From Desulfocapsaceae bacterium (lineage in GTDB: Bacteria; Desulfobacterota; Desulfobulbia; Desulfobulbales; Desulfocapsaceae), in assembly GCA_029934775.1 (NCBI GenBank), contig JAOZLO010000234.1, forward strand, positions 1-5,248: a DNA stretch of 5,248 bases, read 5' to 3'. A program made the translations under genes and the position numbers. Position 1 is the stretch's first letter; each line of letters starts with the position of its first letter. Positions 1-5,045 of this stretch are shown one piece after another. The notes below the pieces were generated by a model. That model was given only the letters and a program-made list of their open reading frames with translations, ran no database searches and was not told the DNA's origin.

Positions 1-196
1 AAATACTGTTTGTGCCGCTAATATCACGGGCCAGGGTCAGAGTACCGGTTTCCGTTGAGTTTTTTGAAACCTGCCATGACTCGGAATTACTACCCTGGAT
101 AGCTACATTATACGTGTCTGGGCCGTCAGTACCGCTCCAGTTCGACTCGTTATCATTGTTTGTATGCAGGCTTATGCCAGATAGAGCTACTGTCAT
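1..196 (-). CDS. N-terminal part of an unrecognised, possibly virion- or surface-type protein (runs off the left edge)
   Basis: An open minus-strand frame starts at the ATG at 196-194 and continues past base 1, giving 65 visible residues. The start reads MTVALSGISLHTNN and is followed by residues rich in Ser, Thr, Asn, Gly and Asp, with Trp at 20 and 41. The segment NVAIQGSNSESWQVSKN (residues 30-46) has the alternating, short-strand character of beta-sandwich modules in phage structural or cell-surface proteins. That resemblance is my impression of composition and pattern, not a family assignment. There is no signal peptide or membrane segment in the visible part. The frame stays open upstream to a stop at 292-290 but has no ATG there and would read through a terminator T-run, so the ATG at 196 is preferred. 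The Shine-Dalgarno is weak: only GGG at 207-205. The gene follows a candidate attenuator. An overlapping plus-strand ORF is treated as a shadow. Confidence 0.55.
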   Translation of the reverse strand, partial: MTVALSGISLHTNNDNESNWSGTDGPDTYNVAIQGSNSESWQVSKNSTETGTLTLARDISGTNSI

Positions 197-205
197 TTTA
201 TTTAC

Positions 206-259
206 CCAAAAAAAAGCCCGGAATACAGGAGTGATTAACACTCGATGTATTCCGGGCTT
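206..259 (-). terminator. Intrinsic terminator / attenuator hairpin before the left-edge gene
   Basis: Bases 214-227 and 246-259 form a perfect 14-bp inverted repeat (AAGCCCGGAATACA on the plus strand). The loop contains a second 5-bp stem, GAGTG (229-233) with CACTC (239-243), closing the pentaloop ATTAA. Read on the minus strand, the stem is followed at once by eight T residues (complement of A at 208-215), the classic rho-independent layout. The plus-strand side has only a weak TTAAAG after the stem, so the direction is minus. It ends about 10 bases before the ATG at 196 and lies downstream of a candidate promoter, so it may control entry into that gene. It could also be the distal terminator of the ABC operon that ends at 772. 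Confidence 0.85.
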
Positions 260-271
260 AAAGTCGGTAGT

Positions 272-284
272 CCTGCCATGCAGG
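272..284 (-). other. Small leader hairpin upstream of the terminator
   Basis: CCTGC (272-276) and GCAGG (280-284) form a 5-bp GC-rich stem with a three-base loop. It lies between the candidate minus-strand promoter (346-317) and the terminator (259-206), so it would be in the 5' leader of the left-edge gene. I compared the leader with the c-di-GMP, fluoride, guanidine and preQ1 riboswitch consensus patterns I remember and did not recognise it as any of them. Confidence 0.4.
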
Positions 285-316
285 GGCCGTCAAGGAATCG
301 GATTATGATTTCTTAT

Positions 317-346
317 ATAATACCTCAAATAGGGGAAAAATGACAA
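317..346 (-). promoter_or_regulatory. Candidate sigma70-type promoter for the left-edge gene
   Basis: On the minus strand a -35-like TTGTCA (346-341) is separated by 18 bases from a -10-like TATTAT (322-317). Transcription would start near 310, giving a leader of roughly 110 bases that contains the small hairpin and the intrinsic terminator before the ATG at 196. The surrounding DNA is AT-rich. Two good hexamers at near-optimal spacing are suggestive, but AT-rich DNA yields such matches by chance. Confidence 0.5.
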
Positions 347-369
347 CTTTATATGATTTGTGGTTGCTT

Positions 370-399
370 TTGTTTAGCGATTGATTTTTATTAGATAAT
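370..399 (+). promoter_or_regulatory. Candidate divergent plus-strand promoter
   Basis: TTGTTT (370-375) and GATAAT (394-399) are spaced by 18 bases on the plus strand. A transcript from here would start near 406, carry a GAGG at 422-425 and reach the 13-codon micro-ORF at 432. It is back-to-back with the candidate minus promoter at 346-317. Low information content in an AT-rich stretch keeps the confidence low. Confidence 0.25.
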
Positions 400-405
400 C
401 TAAGA

Positions 406-420
406 TAAAACCTATTCTAA
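406..420 (+). repeat. 15-base direct repeat, copy 1
   Basis: TAAAACCTATTCTAA at 406-420 recurs exactly at 449-463, with a 43-base period and a 28-base spacer. Only two copies are visible, and the bases flanking the copies differ. It is therefore neither a CRISPR array nor a clean tandem duplication. Confidence 0.7.
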
Positions 421-566
421 CGAGGATTATTATGGCCGCAACTATCGGTAAAACCTATTCTAATTATCAATAATTTGGAATGCTCCATTTGCTGCCGGTT
501 TTCATTGAGTAATTTTGAATTTTCAAAAATGTCAGGATGATCCTTTACGGACAATTCTTTGGCCAT
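417..566 (-). CDS. Possible small hypothetical protein, 49 residues
   Basis: An ATG at 566-564 opens a minus-strand frame of 49 residues ending with TAG at 419-417. The product starts MAKELSVKDHPDIFENSKLL, is hydrophilic and charged, probably helical at first, and ends GHNNPR. It has no membrane segment or metal motif. I do not recognise a family. No Shine-Dalgarno is visible before the ATG. It lies about 200 bases downstream of the last ABC-operon gene in the same direction and could be on the same transcript. The composition looks more coding-like than its surroundings, but a chance ORF or a gene remnant is equally likely. Confidence 0.25.
   Translation of the reverse strand: MAKELSVKDHPDIFENSKLLNENRQQMEHSKLLIIRIGFTDSCGHNNPR
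432..473 (+). CDS. Possible 13-residue micro-ORF or broken gene start
   Basis: The ATG at 432 opens a frame encoding MAATIGKTYSNYQ before a TAA at 471-473. A GAGG at 422-425 sits 6 bases before the ATG, an ideal Shine-Dalgarno position, and a weak candidate promoter lies upstream (370-399). The good start signal with an almost immediate stop suggests either a leader peptide or the stub of a decayed gene. Continuing the frame shows nothing recognisable. It overlaps the 49-codon ORF on the other strand, and at most one of the two is likely real. Confidence 0.2.
   Translation: MAATIGKTYSNYQ
449..463 (+). repeat. 15-base direct repeat, copy 2
   Basis: This is an exact second copy of the 15-base unit at 406-420. 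It lies inside the 13-codon plus-strand micro-ORF, whereas the first copy lies in the sequence before that ORF's ribosome binding site. A protein-binding site pair or a relic of a slipped duplication are both possible. Confidence 0.7.
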
Positions 567-585
567 GATTAAATTGTAATTGCCA

Positions 586-635
586 GGAAGAAGCTAAACC
601 TTTGAGGTTAGCTTCCAACCTGAGGGTTGCCAGGG
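586..635 (-). terminator. Hairpin pair downstream of the ABC operon, weak terminator candidate
   Basis: GAAGCTAAACC (590-600) pairs with GGTTAGCTTC (606-615), with one bulged A and the loop TTTGA. A second small stem follows directly, CAACC (616-620) with GGTTG (625-629). The octamer TTGCCAGG flanks the pair as a direct repeat (580-587 and 628-635). On the minus strand the main stem is followed by TTCTTCC, a poor T-tract. The structure is 156 bases past the stop of the last permease, so it may mark the operon end. A processed or rho-dependent 3' end is an alternative. Confidence 0.35.
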
Positions 636-771
636 GATATCTCTTTCAGTGAAAATTCTGCTCGGACCAGGAGTTATAATATCTGCTGCTTTACCTTTCG
701 GTGGTGCACAGGGTTTCCGCTTTTGCTTTCCCCGAAAAATGGAGAATGTTGAATTTCCTTTGCGTTGTCTG
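636..771. other. Non-coding stretch downstream of the ABC operon
   Basis: The bases between the last permease stop and the hairpin pair hold no ORF with a believable start. A 72-residue minus-strand frame through here (594-812) begins inside the permease and has the odd composition of a shadow. A TATAAT at 675-680 (plus strand) has no matching -35. I see no repeat or RNA gene here. Confidence 0.5.
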
Positions 772-2013
772 TTATCGCTCAAACAATGTATGCCGCACTC
801 CCTTGTCAGCAAGCCGTGCCGCAGACCATATTCCGGTCACCATGGCAGTCAGGCAAGTGATGGCTATCCCATAGAAAAACAGTAGTGGTTGCAGGACAAT
901 GGGCAGAGGAACCTGCATTGCCCTGTCGCCTGCCGCATGGTGCATTCCCTCAGGTGCTGAGGCAAGGTTCCAGGGCAGTGTGAGAGAGACCTCAAGGCTG
1001 CTCATCCAGAAGATAATGAGTAAGCCTAAGATAATTCCAACAATTGCGCCGGTGACAGTGAGGACCAGGGCTTGAGCTCCATAAGTCAAAATAATATCTT
1101 TTTTCTCCCAGCCAAGGGTCTGCATGAGACCGATTTGCCAGCGCTGTTCCTGTTGTCTGCCGGCAATGAGCCAGCATCCAAGAAGAACAGCAAAGGCAAG
1201 GGCAATACTAGAGAGAAGTTTTGAAGATGTACCGCTGATTCGGGTGAAACCCTGCATCATCTCGCCGATGGAATCAGTTGAGGATACTATTGCATCAGGG
1301 AGTATTTTCCCTATTTTTTCTTTTACTATCTCTTTACTTACTCCTTTAACCAGAGTTGCAGAGAGAAGGTTCGCCGAACCATCTTCCATTGCACCAAGTT
1401 TTCTAGCATCAGCAGTTGAAATATAAAAGTTGGCAGCAGCGAGGGAGGCGCCTTCCTTTATCTCAGTTTTGCCAATAATTGTAAAAGTATAGTTTTTGAA
1501 ATGAATTATGTCAGCGATTTTCAGTTTGTTAAATTTTGCATAATGACTCTCAACAACAGTATCACCAGTGACCTGAAGAGCTCTGCCTCCTGAAATCCAT
1601 TGCATGACTTTGGCTGGACCGCTTGTGGTATCTGTAGGGTCGATCCCGGCAATGGTGACAAAGTTTTTTCGTTCCTGGTACCAGAGCAGGATTGAAGTGT
1701 CCAGTTTTTTGATTTCAGCCAATGACCCGATGGCATCAATCGTACTCCGGCTTATTGCCTGATTGGAAAAAGGCAGCTTAATAGAGCTTTTTTCACTTAT
1801 CTGACTCCTGCCCCTTGCACCAAGCTGTATAATCAAATCACTTTCAATTCTTGAAAACGGTAATTTGACAAGTTCGGTATAACTGGCACCGATGGTTGAA
1901 ACTGCAATATAAAAACCAATCCCCAGCGTAACACCTGCTATTAACCAGCCGGATCGTTTCCAGTCACGAAGGGCAGATTGCCCCCCGTGGCGGATGAGTG
2001 ACGTAATTTCCAT
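772..2013 (-). CDS. FtsX/MacB-type ABC transporter permease, second subunit
   Basis: This is an integral inner-membrane subunit of a type VII (MacB/LolCE/FtsX-like) ABC transporter. From the ATG at 2013 it has 413 residues. The layout is one N-terminal membrane helix (about 23-41), a large extracytoplasmic domain (about 45-265) and three C-terminal helices (about 267-285, 314-338, 375-397). The segment QEQRWQIGLMQTLGW after the second helix matches the cytoplasmic coupling region that docks on the ATPase. The last periplasmic loop carries LPWNLASAP (346-354) and then MHH (357-359). The upstream permease has a similar loop motif, so the two are paralogues and probably a heterodimer. An in-frame GTG at 2022 lacks a ribosome site, whereas GAGG at 2025-2022 sits 8 bases before the ATG, so I chose the ATG. 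The substrate cannot be read from the sequence. It is the last gene of the coupled cluster. Confidence 0.9.
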   Translation of the reverse strand: MEITSLIRHGGQSALRDWKRSGWLIAGVTLGIGFYIAVSTIGASYTELVKLPFSRIESDLIIQLGARGRSQISEKSSIKLPFSNQAISRSTIDAIGSLAEIKKLDTSILLWYQERKNFVTIAGIDPTDTTSGPAKVMQWISGGRALQVTGDTVVESHYAKFNKLKIADIIHFKNYTFTIIGKTEIKEGASLAAANFYISTADARKLGAMEDGSANLLSATLVKGVSKEIVKEKIGKILPDAIVSSTDSIGEMMQGFTRISGTSSKLLSSIALAFAVLLGCWLIAGRQQEQRWQIGLMQTLGWEKKDIILTYGAQALVLTVTGAIVGIILGLLIIFWMSSLEVSLTLPWNLASAPEGMHHAAGDRAMQVPLPIVLQPLLFFYGIAITCLTAMVTGIWSAARLADKGVRHTLFER

Positions 2014-2018
2014 AGGAT

Positions 2019-2025
2019 TCACCTC
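2019..2025 (-). promoter_or_regulatory. Ribosome binding site that fixes the second permease start
   Basis: GAGGTGA on the minus strand lies 8 bases (counted from GAGG) before the ATG at 2013-2011. It contains the TGA stop of the thioredoxin-like gene (2021-2019), so a ribosome terminating there sits directly on the next gene's start region. This favours ATG 2013 over GTG 2022 and implies translational coupling. Confidence 0.65.
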
Positions 2026-2447
2026 ATTTTTTTATCAAGGAGCAGTTGCAGGTCATCCAGTGACCAGTTGCCTTCCACTCGTTTGAAAGGACTGGCGCCG
2101 GTGGGAAATCCCTGGAGTTGTATCTCTCTGCCATCAATACTGAAATCTGATTGTCCGTCAATCATGATAAGCATGGGAATATGGCCAACAATCTTCTTCT
2201 TTTTCATGTAGGATTTACCGGATGGCTGATCCACATCATACCATGAGGCCTGCACCGTATCCTCATAGTTTCCAAGCAACTCCTTTATTTTGGCAATGGT
2301 CGGCCGCATCGGCCCGTGATTCATATACAGTATATCAAACTGAACCTTATCTGCTGCACTGCCCTGACCCGGCCAGCTGAAAAGAGTACATGCGAAAAGA
2401 ATAATTGCTGCGATTTTTATTGTGGACCTGCCCTGTTTTTTCATCAT
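2019..2447 (-). CDS. Exported thioredoxin-fold protein with HGPM in place of CGPC
   Basis: The product has 142 residues. It begins with a basic N-terminus, a hydrophobic helix (about 10-24) and a plausible signal peptidase site after GSAA (residue 32), so it is likely periplasmic. A short thioredoxin-like domain follows: strand VQFDILYMN, then HGPMRP (44-49) exactly where thioredoxins have CGPC-K/R. Next come helix TIAKIKELLGNYED, strand ASWYDVD (compare KLNID of E. coli thioredoxin) and GHIPMLIMIDG (88-98), which matches the GIPTLLLF cis-proline strand. The sole Cys (20) is in the signal peptide, so the mature protein cannot be a disulfide oxidoreductase. H44, M47, H89 and M92 should lie close together in this fold, and metal binding is my inference. 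Start: its ATG overlaps the ATPase stop as ATGA, with GAGG 7 bases upstream. Being between the ATPase and permease genes implies a partner of the transporter. Confidence 0.85.
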   Translation of the reverse strand: MMKKQGRSTIKIAAIILFACTLFSWPGQGSAADKVQFDILYMNHGPMRPTIAKIKELLGNYEDTVQASWYDVDQPSGKSYMKKKKIVGHIPMLIMIDGQSDFSIDGREIQLQGFPTGASPFKRVEGNWSLDDLQLLLDKKMR

Positions 2448-3130
2448 TGAGTGACCTCACCGTCTTGCATGAAAAGTGATCGATTGGATAACTTCGCTAT
2501 TTCCTGGTCATGGGTGACTATAAACAGAGTCACTCCCTGTTCTCTGTTCAGCGATGTAAGCAGATCAAGGATTTCTTTTCCAGTCTTTGAGTCCAGATTG
2601 CCTGTGGGTTCATCGCAGAATAGGATTTGTGGTTCATTGACCAGGGCTCTGGCAATAGCCACCCGTTGACGTTCACCACCGGACAAATGCGTTGGCAGGT
2701 GATCTGCTCGATCGGCCAGTCCTATTTTACCAAGTAGAGTTGCCGCTCGTTGCTGTCGCTCTTTGATATCCATTTTTACTGGATAGAGCGGGAAAGAAAC
2801 ATTTTCAAGAGCTGTTAATGTAGGAATAAGATGAAAAGCCTGGAAGACAAATCCAACGGAATTACGCCGTAACAGGGCCAGGTTATCTTCACTTAAGCCA
2901 GTGATCTCCTGAGATTGAAGGGAAATAGATCCTTCACTTGGCTTCTCAAGGCCGGCCACCAAACCAAGCAAAGTGGATTTACCTGATCCGGACGGGCCAA
3001 GCAGAGTAATAAACTCTCCCTGTTCCACCGTAAAACTGACATTTTTTACCGGGCTTACTGTATCAAAGTGTTTGCTCACATTCTGCACGGTAATAGATTG
3101 CTTTGTTAGAATTTTTTTATTCTTATTCAT
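2444..3130 (-). CDS. ABC transporter ATP-binding protein, LolD/MacB type
   Basis: This 228-residue cytoplasmic ATPase powers the transporter formed with the two flanking permeases. All catalytic motifs are intact: Walker A GPSGSGKS (45-52), Q-loop glutamine 97 in VFQAFHLIPTLTALENV, signature LSGGERQ (149-155), Walker B ILFCDEPTGNLD (169-180) with catalytic Glu174, and the switch His207 in VTHD. The LIPTLTALENV and DEPTGNLDSKTG stretches are typical of the LolD/MacB/FtsE branch, whose partners are FtsX-like permeases. Length is normal for the branch. The ATG at 3130 overlaps the end of the upstream permease by 8 bases, and a strong GGAGGTG at 3144-3138 lies 7 bases before it. The 3' end overlaps the thioredoxin-like gene as ATGA. 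Members of this branch transduce ATP energy to the periplasmic domain without carrying the substrate through a channel, so the substrate remains open. Confidence 0.97.
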   Translation of the reverse strand: MNKNKKILTKQSITVQNVSKHFDTVSPVKNVSFTVEQGEFITLLGPSGSGKSTLLGLVAGLEKPSEGSISLQSQEITGLSEDNLALLRRNSVGFVFQAFHLIPTLTALENVSFPLYPVKMDIKERQQRAATLLGKIGLADRADHLPTHLSGGERQRVAIARALVNEPQILFCDEPTGNLDSKTGKEILDLLTSLNREQGVTLFIVTHDQEIAKLSNRSLFMQDGEVTQ

Positions 3131-4379
3131 AACGGAACACCTCCGAAGTTTGAAGTTTTGTGATAGCTCTACTTGCTGTCCATACGGTTGTAAGACCCAG
3201 CAGGAGAGGAGCCATACATGTAAGAATCAGCAGTTGCAGACCGGGTTCCATCTGCAGTCGAACCTGGCGAAACAGCTGTTCCTCACCACCGGGTAGAAAA
3301 TGTGGTTTGGGAGCCATGTCCCAGGGGATGGGGATGGCTATAGTGATATGGGACAAACCCCAGGCCGCGATCCCCCCAAGTATCAGGCCCAATACTGTAC
3401 CCAATACGATATACAGAAAGTTTTCAGCAAGCAGTTGTCCGCGGATGTCTGCCCCTGTCCAGCCAACGGCCTTCATGGTTCCAATTTCTTTGGTTCGTTC
3501 CCGTATAGCCGCTGCCGAGTTGCGAACGATGAGAAGCAGAGCAAGGAGAAAAACCATCCCTGAGATGATCCCTGAAAACCGCTGGGTAAGGGTAAAGAGA
3601 CTGCCAAGGAGCTTTTTGAATGAATTTGGTGTAGAAACGCTTATTTTTTCACCCAGTAACGCTTTGATTGTTGCTGCTATTTCTTCTGTTTTATCTCGGT
3701 CAGCCTTAATAAAGAGAAGGTTGCTGTCTTCTGCACCAAAAAAGTGGACTTCTGCTACTCCCGGAGCTGCAGCTACAATCTTTTGTGCTTGCGCCAGAGG
3801 GATGTATAAATTTGCAGTTCCTATGCGGCTGATCTGGGAAGCATCAACAAGTCCGACAATGGTAAATGGAAAACCGCCGATCTGTACTTGCTCTCCAATA
3901 TGCAGTTTTGCCTGCTGGGCCCAGACTGTTTCGGCAAGTGCCATGGACGTATCTTCCGGACTAAGCATCCGACCCGCAGTTATGGCGGTGCGTAAAAGTG
4001 CAGGGCCGGCTGGATCGTTTGCCTGCATGCCGACCACTATCTGAAATGCGTCATCAGAAAAATCCCAGAACAGGACAGCCCGGCTGATGGACTGGATACC
4101 CGGGAGAGATGCAATCACAACGCTCTGTTCAGCACTGATCGGGGCAACAGAACAAGGCAAGACCGGACCTGCCATCTGTTCAGGGACATCACCCGCTTTC
4201 TGTACGGTGATATTTGCACCGATGTCACTTAAGGGTGCGTGAAATGCACGTTCCAGTGCACCGGTAAGAAGCGTTATACAGACCAGAACACAGGTTACAA
4301 AAGCCACCAGGCCAATGTTAATGGCTGACCTTCGTCCGCGTCCGGTCAATTCATTTATAAGATATTTTGTATTTATCAT
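3123..4379 (-). CDS. FtsX/MacB-type ABC transporter permease, first subunit
   Basis: The product has 418 residues. It has an N-terminal membrane helix (about 20-41), a MacB-like periplasmic domain (about 45-265) and three C-terminal helices (about 268-287, 318-342, 380-402). The cytoplasmic segment RERTKEIGTMKAVGW (293-307) is the classic coupling motif of FtsX/LolC-type permeases. The periplasmic domain contains the conserved-looking MAGPVLPCSVAPIS (69-82) with one exposed Cys76. The final periplasmic loop has IPIPWDMAPKPH (349-360), echoed in the second permease, so duplication and heterodimer formation are likely. AAGGGA at 4391-4386 lies 6 bases before the ATG. This ribosome site is complementary to bases directly after the upstream gene's stop. 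The permease is first in the four-gene overlapping cluster. The domain order resembles Cj1661/Cj1662 of the C. jejuni p19 iron cluster as I recall it; a different substrate is possible. Confidence 0.92.
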   Translation of the reverse strand: MINTKYLINELTGRGRRSAINIGLVAFVTCVLVCITLLTGALERAFHAPLSDIGANITVQKAGDVPEQMAGPVLPCSVAPISAEQSVVIASLPGIQSISRAVLFWDFSDDAFQIVVGMQANDPAGPALLRTAITAGRMLSPEDTSMALAETVWAQQAKLHIGEQVQIGGFPFTIVGLVDASQISRIGTANLYIPLAQAQKIVAAAPGVAEVHFFGAEDSNLLFIKADRDKTEEIAATIKALLGEKISVSTPNSFKKLLGSLFTLTQRFSGIISGMVFLLALLLIVRNSAAAIRERTKEIGTMKAVGWTGADIRGQLLAENFLYIVLGTVLGLILGGIAAWGLSHITIAIPIPWDMAPKPHFLPGGEEQLFRQVRLQMEPGLQLLILTCMAPLLLGLTTVWTASRAITKLQTSEVFRYE

Positions 4380-4494
4380 TACTGTTCCCTTGTGATTGTT
4401 TGTAATTTCTGCAGACTATTCTTGAGTAAATAGAACGCAGGAAGGCTGTGAAACAGGGGGGCCGAAATCAGTACGGCTTAAGGGAAAAACAGTA
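4380..4494 (-). promoter_or_regulatory. Intergenic region bounded by an inverted repeat that covers the permease ribosome site
   Basis: In the minus-strand transcript, TACTGTTTTTCCCTT (4494-4480) begins at the base after the stop of the Cys-rich gene. It is complementary to AAGGGAACAGTA (4391-4380), which holds the Shine-Dalgarno and abuts the ATG of the first permease. The pairing is 7 + 5 bp with a three-base T bulge and encloses 88 bases. If formed, it would hide the permease start. A ribosome finishing the upstream gene would cover the first arm and could release it. No strong promoter or terminator is obvious within the gap. A run of six G (plus strand) lies at 4456-4461. Confidence 0.45.
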
Positions 4495-4917
4495 TCAAAT
4501 GAGAAAGGACTGGTATTGAATAAAGAGCGGAGGAGGGCGATGATGTGGACTGACAAATCTATGGGCAAGGAGATTGCTTGTCAGATGAGTTGCCGGTTGT
4601 TCGAGAATGATACTACAGATCAAACCCGGAACAAATGATGGTAAAAGAGTTACATCAGGTTGAATCTGTTCAATTTTTAATCGTTTTAGCCGATCCAGAG
4701 GAAATGAAGCTGTGGATTTCTGTTTATCGGCAGGTTGGTCAAGCAGGCAACAAGGCGCACTTCTGTCTGGCGCGACCATTTGCTTGGCCTTAACCATCGG
4801 ACAACCTGTTGTAGCCCTAAAATTGCAGTCCAGTTTGGTAGCATAACAGGCCGGAACCTGAGAAACTCCTGCCACAAGAAATATGAAAATCAGTATGAAG
4901 TGAAGAATACGTCCCAT
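4495..4917 (-). CDS. Small Cys-rich secreted protein, first gene of the ABC operon
   Basis: From the ATG at 4917 the product has 140 residues. Residues 1-23 form a signal sequence (MGR, then a hydrophobic run). It ends VPAC, which could be a weak lipobox placing the lipidated Cys at 24, or be cut by signal peptidase I after CYA. The mature N-terminal part has Cys31, Cys39 and the pair Cys56-Cys57. A basic, helical middle follows. The C-terminus ends HHRPPPLFIQYQSFLI. I recall small secreted proteins of Desulfobacterota-like bacteria, often near metal-transport genes, with a similar PP-aromatic, SFLI-type tail, but I cannot name a family. The longer TTG start at 4953 is rejected because that TTG is the first base triplet of a -35 box. 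No Shine-Dalgarno precedes the ATG, consistent with a leaderless message. A role as periplasmic metal or thiol partner of the transporter is inference. Confidence 0.75.
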   Translation of the reverse strand: MGRILHFILIFIFLVAGVSQVPACYATKLDCNFRATTGCPMVKAKQMVAPDRSAPCCLLDQPADKQKSTASFPLDRLKRLKIEQIQPDVTLLPSFVPGLICSIILEQPATHLTSNLLAHRFVSPHHRPPPLFIQYQSFLI

Positions 4918-4924
4918 GTGTAAA

Positions 4925-4953
4925 GTAATACGATGTGGTGTGAATGCTGTCAA
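4925..4953 (-). promoter_or_regulatory. Strong sigma70-type promoter of the ABC operon
   Basis: On the minus strand a perfect -35 TTGACA (4953-4948) is followed after exactly 17 bases by TATTAC (4930-4925), close to the TATAAT consensus. Transcription would begin about 7 bases past the -10, near 4918, which is at or next to the ATG at 4917. This predicts a leaderless mRNA for the Cys-rich gene and a main promoter for the five-gene unit. I see no recognisable metal-repressor palindrome overlapping it. Confidence 0.7.
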
Positions 4954-5045
4954 GGAGAACTTTCATGTCCGCAAAGAGTCAAACCAACTAACTAACCGGT
5001 TTTTAATGTGTTAGATTGCCTTTGGTAATTACTTGAATCTTTCCT
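4954..5045. other. Upstream spacer of the ABC operon
   Basis: This stretch lies upstream of the operon promoter and contains no ORF with a plausible start. The only local pattern is a short ACTA-type iteration around 4985-4994. No known operator or RNA gene is recognised. Confidence 0.4.

Noticed and set aside
12..308. 98-residue plus-strand ORF
   Set aside because: It runs antisense through the left-edge gene and straight across the terminator hairpin.
406..463. CRISPR array
   Set aside because: There are only two 15-base copies, too short and AT-rich, with no further repeats or cas genes.
513..528. AT-rich dyad TTTTGA/TCAAAA as an operator
   Set aside because: It is short and expected by chance in this composition, and not placed near a promoter.
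675..680. Plus-strand TATAAT as a promoter
   Set aside because: No -35-like hexamer lies at suitable spacing, and no gene follows on that strand.
594..812. 72-residue minus-strand ORF across the permease end
   Set aside because: It starts inside the permease in another frame without a ribosome site and ends in the hairpin region; composition looks random.
649..885. 78-residue plus-strand ORF
   Set aside because: It lies partly antisense to the permease 3' end, with no ribosome site and no recognisable domain.
2014..2022. GTG start at 2022 for the second permease
   Set aside because: No ribosome binding site precedes it, while the ATG at 2013 has GAGG at correct spacing.
3160..4044. 294-residue plus-strand ORF
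   Set aside because: It is antisense to the first permease, has an Arg/Ser/Pro-rich shadow composition and no start signals.
4918..4953. TTG start at 4953 for the Cys-rich protein (12 extra N-terminal residues)
   Set aside because: The TTG belongs to a perfect -35 box, and the extra residues would put a polar stretch before an otherwise normal signal peptide.
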